Positions 47,201 through 58,227 of a stretch of DNA of 64,000 nucleotides are shown here, one piece after another (within the stretch, counting starts at the first letter, position 1; the number at the start of each line of letters is the position of its first letter). The translations under genes and the position numbers were made by a program. Source of the stretch: Sanguinoderma infundibulare (Eukaryota > Basidiomycota > Agaricomycetes > Polyporales > Polyporaceae); assembly GCA_032821775.1 (NCBI GenBank), contig JAVLRN010000008.1, positions 1,736,001 to 1,800,000 on the forward strand, given 5' to 3'. The notes beneath the pieces are model-generated. The model had not been told where the DNA came from. It was given only the letters and a program-made list of their open reading frames with translations, and searched no databases.

Positions 47201-49453
47201 ACAATTTTGTAGATCGCCGACATGAAGAAGCACCTGGAGCAGCCGCGAGGCCCTGGCCGGGCAAAGCCGCGTCTGCAAGATATCGACAAAGCGATCCCTG
47301 ATGCGGCCTGGTCCATTCTCCGTTGGATTGTCGCCTCCTGCACAGCGCACCTGGAGGAGTTGAACTCCGAGGAGGAGCAGGTCAAAAACATCGGTTCGTA
47401 TCATCGATTTTGTCGCTCCTGAACCACTCATATACTCTCTCCCTGGTAGGCTCCGAGTGGCGTCAGTTCCGGTTCAGTGTCGGCGCCCCAGATGCGGAGG
47501 CCAAGTTCCGCATGGCGGTCCGACAAGCGCAGAAGGAGAATATAAATGCACGGACTTACCCATCGCTCTATGTAGGATACCCTTGTCGATGCTTACTCCA
47601 ACGAACGCTCAGCAAATTTTTAGGCTTTCCATGGCTCTCCGGCAAAGAACTGGCATTCGGTGAGTTTTTGCGACCGGCGACAGGATGAGCACTTCATGAC
47701 GTTTTGCAGATCATACGACATGGCCTTTGGTTCAAACATGTTGCTCATGGACGAGCGTATGGTGATGGTATGGAAATGATGTATTGACCGCGTACCTGAC
47801 TGATCCACTGTCAAGGTGTCTACTTCGCGAAGGACGGCTCCGTCTCGACTGGATCGTACGCCGTAGGTGCCCAGACGTGCTGGCGAAACAGCGCCGCACG
47901 GATCAACAACTGCGTCGCGCTCGCAGAGATAGTCAACTTGCCCAGCAAGTTCGTCTCCACGAATCCATTCTTCGTGGTCGCGCAGACGGACTGGATCATC
48001 TGGTAAGCCTGGACCCGTACCGCACCAGACGCCGCCTCACGGACGAATTTTAGTCGATACTTCATGGTGAGGGGCAGTGGCTCTGGCCAGTGGGCTCCGA
48101 GTGTCTACCACAACAACTACGTCAACACTTGGCTGCTGAACAATGACACCACGGCTCAAGTAGGCGAAATCGACGAGACGATCCCGTACGTCCCTCTCGA
48201 CCCCGCGCACCCGCTCAAGCTGTCGACCAAGAGCATCCGCATCCCCGAGCCGACCCATGCGCTTGAGAAAATCATCAACGCCCGCCGCGAGGAGGACATC
48301 GCGGTTGATTACGATGCGGAAGACCTCAAGATATTCGAAGCGGCGCCCGTTGTCCCTGCTGCACCGCCCGAGGAGGATATCGAGATAGAGATGGTAGACG
48401 ACTGGAAGCACGACCGCGCGTGGGTCGAGCAGTGCATAGCGCACCTCATCCCCCCTCCGACAGAATCATCCTTGCAGGCGACGAATGCGCTCCAGAGAGA
48501 ACTGAAGGGCGTCCTGAAGGAACAGAAGGCGGCCAGAAGCCTGCGTGAGCTCGGGTGGCACATGTCAGAAGATCTTATCGGCGACAACCTGTACCAGTGG
48601 ATCGTCGAGCTGCACTCGTTCGATCCGACACTGCCCATCACCAAGGACATGGCGAGATAGTGAGCGTCTCGTTCCTTCTCCGTGAAACGCTCATTGACCA
48701 GGTCGATGTGGCGGTGGCGGTTTTGCAGTGGCGTCAACTCGCTGGTGTTCGAAGTCCGTTTCCCTGCCGGTTTCCCTCACGCGCCACCGTTCTTCCGCAT
48801 TCTGAAGCCTAGGTTCCTGGGTTTCAGCCAGGTTAGCAACGTTGCTTTCTCTCTTCGGTGTGCGTTTTCTGACGGAATCTGCTCGCGACGTTAGGGCGGC
48901 GGGGGACATGTTACGCTCGGTATGTTCTCAAAAAGGCCATCCATCGCAATCGAGCTCCCGCTGATCCTGGCTTTCGCATCCAGGTGGCTCGATGTGTATG
49001 GATCTGTTGACCGCAGATGGTAAGTGTCTTCAAGCCGTTGGTGATCCCGCGAGCTTTCAAGCCTGACTGTTGCGATCTGTTGAAAGGCTGGCTTCCGAGC
49101 TACAAGTTGCGTTCTACGAAACCACAACCAGATCCTGTTGGGAAAGCTGACATATTCCCGTCCAGCATTTCGGCGATTATTCTCCAGATCAAGCTTGCCA
49201 TCTCGAACTTGGACCCGAAACCGGCACGGCTGGCCGCGAACTGGGATACGTGAGTACTTAGCCGTGTCGTTGCGTGCTTTGGTGTGCTGAACGACCGCAA
49301 CTCAGGCCGTATGGGATGCAGGAGGCGATAGACGGCTATAAGAGAGCAGCGGCGACCCACGGCTGGAAGGTACGTTGTGTCTGTCGTGCGTGGACGTGCA
49401 TGGCTGAAGAATGCGCCCAGGTGCCTCGAGGTATGGATCGTATCGCTTACTAA
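44253..49453 (+). CDS. PARP-like domain fused to ubiquitin-conjugating (UBC) domain
   Basis: Large multi-exon gene (about 20 exons, over 1,000 aa) of the fungal PARP-UBC fusion type. Exons 1-3 give an RWD-like start (GSFDCTIAHADGDL, VLVSDTSEYPSDHSFF), then an acidic stretch. Mid-protein are two short Cys-containing segments, LCPRYCLVCHQQL and YVCSSKLCTYQYY. The ADP-ribosyltransferase part begins AFHGSPAKNWHS (about 47631-47664), then GLWFKHVAHGRAYGDGVYFAK, STGSYA and a final block ending VNTWLLNND. The His and Tyr of the H-Y-E triad are present; the Glu position reads Thr/Asn. After a linker, the UBC fold runs LVFEVRFPAGFPHAPPFFRI, GGGGHVTLGGSMCMDLL, ISAIILQIKLAISNLDP. Its Cys codon is 48995-48997; the usual HPN tripeptide is missing. 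TAA ends at 49453. One intron (about 44931-45776) is 850 nt and carries an inverted-repeat element. Confidence 0.85.
45078..45612. mobile_element. Non-autonomous inverted-repeat element inside an intron
   Basis: The ends at 45078-45099 and 45591-45612 are inverted repeats (18 of 22 matching; left end GAGTAGTGACTTGCAAGGCC, then CG). Subterminal regions are full of GCCCGGC and GAGCCGGGC motifs on both strands, a pattern common in hAT-type MITEs. No transposase frame is present. It accounts for most of the 850-nt intron between the acidic region and FNEVVAYGF in the PARP-UBC gene. No convincing target-site duplication is found at these borders. Confidence 0.5.
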
Positions 49454-49978
49454 GTTCATGTGAATGTCCTGGCCTGCGGGCTAGACTCGAGTAGAGCGAT
49501 CACCGCCACTGACGTTGACGGGTAGACATGATGTTCCTGGAGTGTGATCGCGCGCGAGGGTGCTGATAGTTCATGTATGTTACATAAGTAGACCGTGCGG
49601 TTTGTAGACAGAAGGATTGTAATCGATGCATGAAGTTCGACTTTCTTACTGTGCAACGCCATGGTTTTTGTCAAGCATTGTTGTGCGTTTCAGGAGTCTT
49701 GGCTTGTTTCCCCCTGGTTTGAAGTCGTCAGGTTTCAACGGGATGAAATGATAAATCATCAGAGCAATTACCATTGATCCGGAGTTTAGTGGGCGGAGTT
49801 GAATTTGAGTTGAGCGTCTGTCTGGCTGCCGCCTCGAGCCGCTTGTTCTCTGCCGCCATCGTCGTCGCCGTCGAACCCGCCGCCTTCCTCGTCGCCGCTC
49901 TCGCCATTGAGCACCTCCCCCCCCTCCTTCCTTTCTCCCCTCCCCTCCTTCCCCCCTCACACTCATTTAACGTCTGCC
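49454..49978. other. Intergenic region with promoter
   Basis: Spacer between the PARP-UBC gene and the KNH-like gene. The left part shows nothing. The right end is a CT-rich tract next to the start codon. Confidence 0.5.
49915..49958 (+). promoter_or_regulatory. CT-rich tract before the start codon
   Basis: Almost pure pyrimidine stretch (CTCC, CTTCC and C runs) ending about 20 nt before the ATG at 49979. CT-rich stretches like this mark core promoters and transcription starts of highly expressed filamentous-fungal genes. The transcription start itself is not determined. Confidence 0.6.
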
Positions 49979-51793
49979 ATGAAAAGCGTATTCAAGACGA
50001 TTCGTTTGGGCCACGCTGTCGGTGCGCACAACGCCCGGCACGATAAACGTGACGGTGAGCGCAACGCTTTCCCTTTCATTCCATCGTATTACATGTGGGA
50101 GGGTGGGACCTTGATGGTCTCGGCGAGGGGCGTATTCAACGTTGCGAGCTTTGATCGCGGATCGAACGCTGGGGAATACACCATTCCGGTCGAGAGGTTG
50201 ACACTCGAGATGAATGCAGGCCAGCGCGATATGCCCCTCCTTTTTGGAAGCAATCGTCGTTATATCTTGACCGCAACTAACTTTGGGTCGAACAGGCTGC
50301 GCGACTGGCGGTTTTTACAAGACGCCTGCCAAGGGCCAAACCGTCGACGTCAGCCAACCGGTCACCATCAGCTGGGATACTTCCTGCCTCGACGCGACCG
50401 CCGTCGACATTTACCTGTACGCTCCAAGCGCCGCACGCCCCGTTATCCACGAATGGGAGAACGTCGACTACAAGACCGGCAGCTACAATGCGACTCTCAA
50501 GCCCGGCTGGTGGAACTCTACCTCTTCCATCAACCTCGAGTTCACCATCGTCCCGGCCGGGCAGCCTCTCTTTGCCGTAACCATGCCTGCCGGACCGCTT
50601 TTCACCGCGAAGTATTCCGGCAATTCGACGAGCGACAGCACGGCCGTCGCTGGCGCTGTGGAACAGGTGAACAACGTCCCCACCCAAAAGCACCGGCTGT
50701 CCAAGGGCGCTGTTGCGGCTGCCGCCATCATCCCCCTCTTGTTCATCATCGGTCTCGTCGCCGGGGCGTACATCAGGATCAACCGGCAGAAAGGCAGGGA
50801 GAAGCGCAAGCGGTTCAGCGAAATGGTCGACAAGCGCATGTCGACGATCTCCACCGACTGGAAGTCGCTCTCCGGTGCGGGCGCCAACGCGGCTGTTCGC
50901 AACAGCATGGCCGTCCCAGGAAACCGCACATCGTCGTTCTCGTTCGGTGCCATCCGTCCTGAATCGACTGCCGTCGTCGACGGTGGCCAGGCTGGCGTCG
51001 GCGCCCGGAACATGATGAACGCGCCCTCTGATGTTCCGCACATGTCCCAACTGCGTCCCGGCGTCCGCACCTCCGCGTTCGAGAACCGCGTCTCTCGCGT
51101 GTCTTTCGCTACGGATCCGCGCACGTCTTCAGAGTCGCGCCGTCCGCGCCAGTCCCGCGCGTTCCACACCGGCCATGTCCCCGTTCCGCCGCTGCCCGGT
51201 CGCCAGGACTCATCGGAGGGCTCGAGCACTGAGTCACCTATCTTGTCCCCGATTCAAGCCGCCGGCCCTCTGACGCTCACCCCCGATGATATTCGCGCTC
51301 GCATGTCCGGTCGGGACGCCGAGCCTCGTCCGAGCATCGATGAAGTCATGCCCGCTCTGACCAGTACGTCCTCTCCGTAGCGACTGCTCATATTGACCAC
51401 TGACGGGTATTTGTAGTGATGCATGTCGGAGAGAAGGACGGCGCACAGGACGAGCTGCTCTTCGACTCGCAGATGCCAACGCCTCCCAGTCCGACCCACC
51501 AGACGCTCAAGTCTCCCGTGATGGATTCCATGCCCATGCAAGCCATGCACGCGAACGTCATGTCTCCCGACGCGATGCTCCGTGCTTATGCGGAGCGGCG
51601 CGCCATGGGTGGTGGTGCGCCCACCCCGGCTGTGCCTGCACCTGCGGCCGGCTACAACAACATGGGCATGCGTGTGCTGTACTCTCCCGAAACCACCGCC
51701 CCTCCGGCGTCGGGCTCGGTTATGGACCAGAGGAAGAGCCTCGCTCCGACCGAGTACAGCAAGTACGATGACGAAGACGCGTATGCCGAGTAA
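49979..51793 (+). CDS. Kre9/KNH-like single-pass surface protein
   Basis: Type I membrane protein. The secure part starts at about 50297 with GCATGGFYKTPAKGQTVDVS, then VTISWDTSCLDATAVDIYLYAP and GSYNATLKPGWWNSTSSINL, the beta-sandwich pattern of Kre9/KNH1-type extracellular domains with N-glycosylation sequons (NAT, NST). A Ser/Thr region leads to one transmembrane helix (GAVAAAAIIPLLFIIGLVAGAYI), followed by a basic stop-transfer segment (RINRQKGREKRKR) and a disordered cytosolic tail of about 290 residues, rich in Ser, Pro and Met. A last intron at about 51364-51416 keeps frame. The 5' end is uncertain: ATG 49979 gives MKSVFKTIRLGHAVGA ending in a KR pair (possible signal plus Kex2 site), with a GTGAGC donor near 50054 and the acceptor at about 50296. 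Role may be wall assembly or sensing. Confidence 0.72.
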
Positions 51794-52860
51794 GCGTCCT
51801 TTAAGTCCTTCTAGGGCCCGTCGCCCGTGTCCCATGTCCCTTGTCCCTTATCCGGTCTTCGGTCTTTATTGGTTGTATGATCCATTGTACTGGTATTTGT
51901 TGGCCGGAGAGATGCGGAAATCCGTCTCATCCTGTGTCTTCCATGCATTACTGTCCTTTCTGCGACTTCACCCTAGCCTACGTTCTCCCTCTTGTGCGTG
52001 CCCTAGCATGTTTCTGATTACTTCTACGAGTCTGCCCCGCGTGTTCCTGATTACTTTTACGACCTTGACCCCTGTGCTTCCTTCTGGCCCCGATCATCGA
52101 CTGCTTTAACCGTGTTTACGAGACTACAGTAGAACCCCCCACGTGCTTGGTTTCCCGCCCCGTGCCACCTTCACATCCTCTTTCCTCTTACCCGCGCGTG
52201 GGGCCGCACACGACAGCGTCGCGTTTGCATCTATACCCGCCCATCGATACCGTGCGCGTTCGCCGCCGCTGCCGTCTGCTGTGATGCGGTGCTGGCCTCA
52301 GGGACCCGTCTACGTCGTCATCCCCCACCTATATCCCATGCGCATCGCTAGTTCGTCGTAGCATCACTCGTACACCTACGTATAAGTGATCTGGGACCGA
52401 AGGTGATGTGCGAGCTTAGATACCCTGTGGGCGCGCCCTCGATACGATAGGATCCGGAGTTCCGATGGTGTGTTAATTTTATGTGTAATTTGACTTGTTT
52501 GAAGACTTTTGAAAACGTTTGCGCATCTGTTAGGGACTGTAAGGCCCTCTCATATCTGTCAAGGGCGAGTCAAAGGCGCCACGCTCATCATGGTCTTGAG
52601 GAGCCGCAGGAACTTCGTCCGATAGACCGGATTGACTCGGACTCAACGAATCAGTCACTCATCGGCACCATGCAAACCCTGCGTACTGCCAGTATGAGGT
52701 ATGTGGGCATTTGAATCGTCGGTTCCGCCGCTTTCTCACCCTTTCTCACAGGGAGGGGCGGCACACGACGCGGGACTTAAGTTGAAGACGGTGCCAGTAC
52801 GGCAGGCCCCAATTCCCCCACTCCACGCACCGCCTAAACTACCGCAGCTGTATCATCAAC
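51794..52860. other. Intergenic region, 1 kb, no gene seen
   Basis: CT-rich 3' flank of the KNH-like gene (51800-52350), then AT-richer sequence up to the start of hydrolase copy B. No TATA element is convincing. Confidence 0.5.
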
Positions 52861-54247
52861 ATGGACTCCGAATTTGCGGCAGCACTTGCAGCTGATCCAT
52901 CCACGAAGTTGCGCGCCGGACCTCCGGAGGGAATGTCCCTCTCCGAGTACGCAAGGCAGACGAGGGCGATGGTTGCTGTGCTCAATCAGTACTACGGAAC
53001 GAAACTGCCGGACGGTCAGTCTCCCTCCGTATCACCACAGTGTACCCGGCTCATCCGTCTGCGACAGAATCGCAGTATACCGTGGTCGACAAGACGGTGC
53101 CGGTCGCTGGTGGGGAGAATCCCGTGCGAATCATTACGCCTACGGCTGGTGGGAACGATGCGACGTACCCCGTGCTCGTGTGGTTCCATGGTGGAGGTGT
53201 GTTTGTACCATACCAAATGATGCAGGCTACTTCCGCTTATGGCCGTCGTGTTCCTTCGATAGGATGGCAGGTTGGGGACTTTGAAATGGACGACAACCAC
53301 TTGCGAACGATTGCTGTCGAGCTGGGTTTGGTCGTCGTCAATGTCGATTATAGGTATGCGGCTTTCCGATCAGCAACGCTTCCCGGGGTCCGTCGGAGAA
53401 GCTGACCGTACGTTGTCGAGACTTGCGCCCAAGCATCCGTTCCCTGTACCGTTCGAAGACTGCTATGCGGCGGTCAAATGGGCCGCTGAGCAAGCCGCGG
53501 ATCTGAACGTCTCGTTGGGCAAGGGATTCCTCGTCGGAGGGGACTCTGCGGGCGGGAACCTTGCGGCTGCCGTCGCCCTGCGAGCTCGGGACGACCCCTT
53601 CTTTTCCGGAAGGCCTCTCACGGGCCAATACCTCCGCGAGCCAATTGTGGTCCACCCGGAGGTGGTTCCCGAGAAGTGAGTCCTTCTGTTTCACACACAA
53701 TGCCCCCCCCGACTAGCATCGAGCATCGCGGCGTTCTAGATACAAGTCGGTCTGGCGCTCTTTGGAGGAAAATAAGGACATGGTGACGTTGTCGGCCGCG
53801 GGTGTCAGGGCAGCTTTCGGTAAGTACCTCTTTGAGAAGGACGAGTAAGAACGTCTCGCCGATTATCGAACGCCTACAGATGGGTATCAGGCGCCGCCCT
53901 CGGATCTCAGGCTCTCTCCGCTTCTCGCCCCTTCTCATGCCGGGTTGGCGCCTGCCTTTATTCAAGGCATGGCCATGGATCCCCTCCGTGACGAAGGAGT
54001 GGTGTACGATAGGGCGCTCCGAGAAGCTGCCGTCCCTACTCGACTTGTGATGTGAGTTGTCCACCAAAGCGCTCTCCGATACTCGCGCCTGCAGCTGCTG
54101 CCAACCCACACTGACGACGCTTGCAGACATGCAGGAGTCCAGCACGGGTTCTACTACACCTTTCCCACCATAGCAGCTGCCGTGCAGGTGGACCGTGAAG
54201 CGCGAGATGGCTTGCGCTGGCTTCTCAGCTTTACGAATGTTGCTTGA
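52861..54247 (+). CDS. Alpha/beta hydrolase fold-3 esterase, copy B
   Basis: Same family and intron layout as copies A and C, on the opposite strand and clearly more diverged. The start is MDSEFAAALAADPSTK. YPVLVWFHGGG (oxyanion motif, split by an intron to about 53260) continues as GWQVGDFEMDDNHLRT, then VVVNVDYR, LAPKHPFPVPFEDCYAAVKW, the nucleophile GGDSAGGNLAAAVAL, GMAMDPLRDEGVVYDRAL (acid Asp) and VQHGFYYTFP (catalytic His). It ends with the frame closing at TGA 54245-54247. About 350 aa, with all catalytic residues in place. No signal peptide, so probably an intracellular esterase. Shared exon order across the three copies shows a single ancestral gene. Confidence 0.87.
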
Positions 54248-54520
54248 CGGTCGAGCATACAACGTCCTTGTTCGACGACGACGGGCCCCGCGAGTACCTG
54301 CCTTGGTGGTCAAAGGGGTTAAGCTGCGGTGCGCTGGAGCAAGTACACATCGTCGTAGAGTCATGTGGCACCTTCATCCGAGGCTGAGTTATTATCACCT
54401 TATGGATACAAGATTCGTAACGACCTTCGTCCAACTGTCTACATTTGCGTTCCAGACCGGCGTGAGCCCCGTTTCTGCCAAAACCGTGTGCCAACCAGAT
54501 TCTGACCCAGTGAACTGTGT

Positions 54521-55458
54521 TCACGGGCCCGTGTACTCGACGGTGACAGAGGACGAGCTTGCGGACGCGTCGGTCAGCACGCGGCCGTTCTGCTCCATGT
54601 TGATGATGGTCGCCCCGGACGGGCTCGTCGAGCCGCTCGAGAGGCCGGCGGACACGCCCGTGAAGGTGACGGTGCCCCAGTTGGCGAGGGGGACGAGGGA
54701 GCTGCCCTCGGAGAAGTCCTCGACGATCCACTCCGCGTTCTCCTGGCAGAGCGAGGGCTGGCCGGAGAACGTGTGCGAGACCGTCACGCCGGTGTTGTGG
54801 TTCGTGAGCGTCGCGGTGCCGCCGGTGAGGGACGTCGCGACGACGGTGGCGGTGATGGAGTTGCCCGCGCTGACGGGGAAACCGGTGAAGTCGTGCGCAA
54901 AGTCGGGGAACCACTCGAACCAGGCTGCGGGTCGCAGAGAGCGTGTGCGGTTTAGCTGGTGTGGTGCGGCGACCCCGGGAACGAGGCTTACCATCGAAGG
55001 AGGTCGAGGAACCGGAGACGGTGAAGTCGACGCCAGTCTGAAGGATGGCGGTGCCGCAGGTGTCGCCATCGATACCGACCCACGCGGAAGCAGAGTGTGT
55101 GCCAGAGCCACCTGAGGGCTCGCGCGGGGTAGGGACGGTGAAAGTCCCGGTGACGGACTTGAAGGTGTTCTGAAAGGTGCGGACGATACGTCAGCGGCGA
55201 GCAGGCAGCTGTTGATTCAAGAGCGACGGACCGATCCTGCAACCAGCACGGCACCTGACCAGTTGCTGCTGAACTCGGCGTGGGTAGAGTTTGACCCCGC
55301 CTCGGTTGCTGGGCGCGCGACCACCTGGTTGGGGGTGGTCAAGTGAGTGAGGCCAGAAGCGCGACGGGCAACGCGCTGCGCGAGGCGCTCCTTGGATGTG
55401 GGGATGGCGAATGCCGCAGTTGCAAGGAGCACTTGGCAAAGGAGAGTCGTAGCAAACA
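54521..55458 (-). CDS. Eqolisin (family G1 glutamic peptidase), secreted
   Basis: Acid endopeptidase of the aspergillopepsin II/scytalidoglutamic peptidase type, about 260 aa. Signal peptide MFATTLLCQVLLATAAFA is followed by a propeptide with basic pairs (RVARRAS). The mature domain starts around FSSNWSGAVL. The catalytic Gln lies in GIDGDTCGTAILQTGVDF and the catalytic Glu in ENAEWIVEDFSEG; the conserved Trp in AWVGIDG is also present. The C-terminus is SSVTVEYTGP. Two introns (about 55165-55235 and 54930-54993) join in frame. A TATA box sits 83 nt upstream of the ATG. The enzyme is active only at low pH, fitting wood or litter digestion. Confidence 0.93.
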
Positions 55459-55540
55459 TGGCGAGGAGCGGGTGGCCGAGGTGAGTTGTTTGAGAGATGG
55501 GTGAATCCCAAGCTGAGGAATTGGTGTTCACTACCCGGCG

Positions 55541-55547
55541 TTTTATA
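55541..55547 (-). promoter_or_regulatory. TATA box of the peptidase gene
   Basis: TATAAAA on the minus strand, 83 nt upstream of the peptidase ATG at 55458, a normal distance for fungal core promoters with a short 5' leader. Confidence 0.7.
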
Positions 55548-57765
55548 CTCCTCAGCAGGCGTACCATTGGTCTAGATCACTTCACGATGGTTGTGGTTGA
55601 CGAATGGCTTGGCAGGCGTTGGAGTGACTTGCAACCGGTGGACTGGGAAGGTAACATACAGTCTCGATCGACAAACCTTGTGCTTCCAAGATGCGCCAGC
55701 TGCTATGCACATGGTGGCCTGGCTTCTCCGATCACTTGATAGAAGAATTACATGCATCCTGCTCCAGGAGAGAGGCTCGAGGTTCTCATCGACGGGAGTA
55801 AACAAAGGGCGACCTTCCACGAAAAGACCGTCCTCGAGGGTCCGGCCTGACAAGACGACTGTGTTCAGCGCGACGCGATTGCATATATAGTCCTAAAGGC
55901 TCACCACGCATCCTGTCTACGCCTTCTCCGGAGCTTCCGATAAGGGATTGGCCAGATACCGGAAGAGATATAGCCCAGGAAACCCGGTTTCGTGGGAGAT
56001 ATGTGCTCAGTCCTTGGACCCAACGCGCATGACAGCCATGAGAAAACGGGGCTCGCTATTGACGATCACGCTGCCAATGAGACGTGGTGTTCAGCGAAGA
56101 GGCCGAGTTTGGAGATGGTTGTGCGGGTTACGGGATCGCCTGGGATCGCGTACTCCTTGCAGCGTGATTGACTTCACACGTAGATAGACCAAGGCACGTA
56201 GGCCAACATCTCGTCGACCGTTTGACAGTCAGTGAGCCTCGTCGGTACGTGTTGGTACCTAAAGACGCAGTTATGGATCGAGAGCGTGGGGGGATTAGTG
56301 AGATATCAAGATAAATGTGTTAGCTGCGGCAGTGGTGGGGTGCGAGCTTTCACCGGCTGGGCACGACATCAGTACAAACGACTAGATCAGGGTCAAAAGA
56401 GACATCTTTACCAGCTGGTCTTCTGGAATAGGATCATGGTGGTGTATGTACAAGCAGAAGATACGGTCGAGCTACCAGCCTACAGCGCAACCGTGGAAAA
56501 ATTATGTAACTCGGAGCTGGACGTAGTACTGCGCGCCTCACACCACCGACAGACCGTCACTACATCTCTTGCGGCGACTAGGTCTGCTCGACCGTCTAGA
56601 TATCAACTGTTCCTACCCATGGGACGTGATAGTTCGGGTGAGCGAGCTCAACTTTATTTTCTTCAGCTCGTGGCATTAACGTTTCGTATAAACCCGAGCT
56701 CCTTGAAGGCGTGACTGCGGGATGCACCTTCCCTCATATCTGGCCACGATGTTCCCCACCGACAGGTTGCACCGAATGACGTGCTTCATCCTGGTCCCTT
56801 GTCGGCGTGCAGAACACCATTCGCAACGCGACTCGGAAGACGAAGCTATTGATCTTATCTATCGTATCTGTTCCGGAGCGGCCGTCGACATTTGGACCCT
56901 ACCTGATGGTAGCCACAAATCTTATGGGTCTCCGGGACGCCATATGGTATGTGGTGCTGAGTGGGCAGCAATCTGTCGGTATGTGGTCCGAATTGCACCC
57001 AGGGCCGGTCCATCTGCCACGCCGTATGATGGAAGGTAGAAGTATGAATGGTACATCGTGAGCTTCACTCGCCGCCCCATGTACTCACAGTCTTCCGCGA
57101 GGTTCCTACGAGTTTCTTGCGCAGAATGCCTCCGTCGTACGAACTCGGTCCGACAATTGGTACCACCCGCGATAGATAGCGAAGTGCGTCCATCTATTTC
57201 AGGTACTGTATTTTGGTTGCCTGAGATGTATGTTAGGCTGATTCTTGGTTATCATTTAGAAGCAAACCAGGGGCATTGGATCCTGCATGTCAAAACAATC
57301 GTCTTGTCCCAGAGAGGCGTGGATCGTCCCGTCATCCGAGCGCGGTGCGTGCATCCGATTGCCGTCGCGGCTCCCCGCCATGTATTCCTCTGGTCGACGA
57401 GTCGCAGATCGTCAACTTCTATCATCCAGACATCTCAGTAGCTGTGAGCATCGCTCATTTCCGAGTCGCTCTGCGTTTCCGTGTTCGTATTCGTCTCTTG
57501 CGATCATTGGTTCTTCGCGTATTTGACGCATCCTTTAGGTGAGTTGCGCGACATCCCGCCCAATGGCGGCATGTCGGCGCCGTACTCGACCGTTGCTCTT
57601 CCTGATTGAGCACTAGAGTTTCCCCGACGACCAACGGGGAAAACCGCGCATCACACGAGGCCTCCTCAGAACTGATTTTTGTCTTAGACGATCTGCCATG
57701 TCTGTAGGAACGAGCAGTAGTTCGCCTGCAAACGTCTGAACCGCAGGTGGCCTCCCAGCGACAGG

Positions 57766-57771
57766 TATAAA
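57766..57771 (+). promoter_or_regulatory. TATA box of the SMP-like gene
   Basis: TATAAA, 95-100 nt upstream of the ATG at 57866, suggesting a strong, regulated promoter. Confidence 0.7.
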
Positions 57772-57865
57772 GGGGACCGTGTCGGGGCGAGGTATCCAGC
57801 AAGGCTCCAACACACTTCACCCAATCGCACTACTACTACACTCTCACCACACTTTTCGTATCACA

Positions 57866-58227
57866 ATGCCGGCTAAGGGAGCTTCTCGCGGTGGTGCCGG
57901 TAAGCAGCCTCTCTGCGCTCGCCACGGTCTCTGGCAACGACGACTGATCTTACCATGTCTTATTGCAGCTGGCGCCAGCAAGACTACCCCCTCCGATGCA
58001 GCCCGCATCCAGTCCACCCAGGTCGGCACACATCTCCATGCTTGCTCGGGTTTCGTTTTCGAATCTGTGTCGCGCACCCACTCATGCCTTAACGTTTGTA
58101 GACCAAGGCCGGGAACGACACCGGCAAGAACACGTTCTCTGCCCGCGTCCAATCCGCTGCTTCGAAGAACAACGCGGCCGGGTCAGGCCCCAACTCCAAG
58201 GCTAGCGGTACCGGGAAGAAGGCGTAG
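57866..58227 (+). CDS. Small SMP-like protein (70 aa)
   Basis: Three exons: 57866 to about 57899, about 57969-58020, and about 58102-58227. Introns have GTAAGC and GTCGGC donors. The protein starts MPAKGASRGGA and contains SDAARIQSTQ plus KNTFSARVQSAASKN. This resembles the DAARIQS..FAARAQSA pattern of the seed-maturation-protein (SMP) domain, which also occurs in small fungal proteins. It is hydrophilic, basic and probably disordered, rich in Gly, Ala, Ser and Lys, with no signal peptide. In plants SMP proteins accumulate on desiccation; a stress role here is only an analogy. A good TATA box lies about 95 nt upstream. Too short to be found by ORF length alone; the exon order is what supports it. 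Confidence 0.75.

Larger units (their letters stand above)
55459..57865. other. Intergenic region, 2.4 kb, no supported gene
   Basis: Lies between divergently transcribed peptidase and SMP-like genes. Open frames (for example 56232-56714 and 56807-57061 on +) have no recognised domain, and neighbouring frames do not combine into one. Both ends hold promoters with TATA boxes. Confidence 0.45.

Noticed and set aside
47575..47631. Apparent in-frame TAG just before AFHGS in the PARP-like domain
   Set aside because: A 52-nt segment starting GTAGGA and ending TTTTTAG removes the stop and joins YPSLY to AFHGS in frame, so the gene need not be broken.
56232..57540. Possible gene relic between the peptidase and the SMP-like gene
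   Set aside because: Several open pieces exist in different frames, but none resembles a known family and no joining introns make sense.
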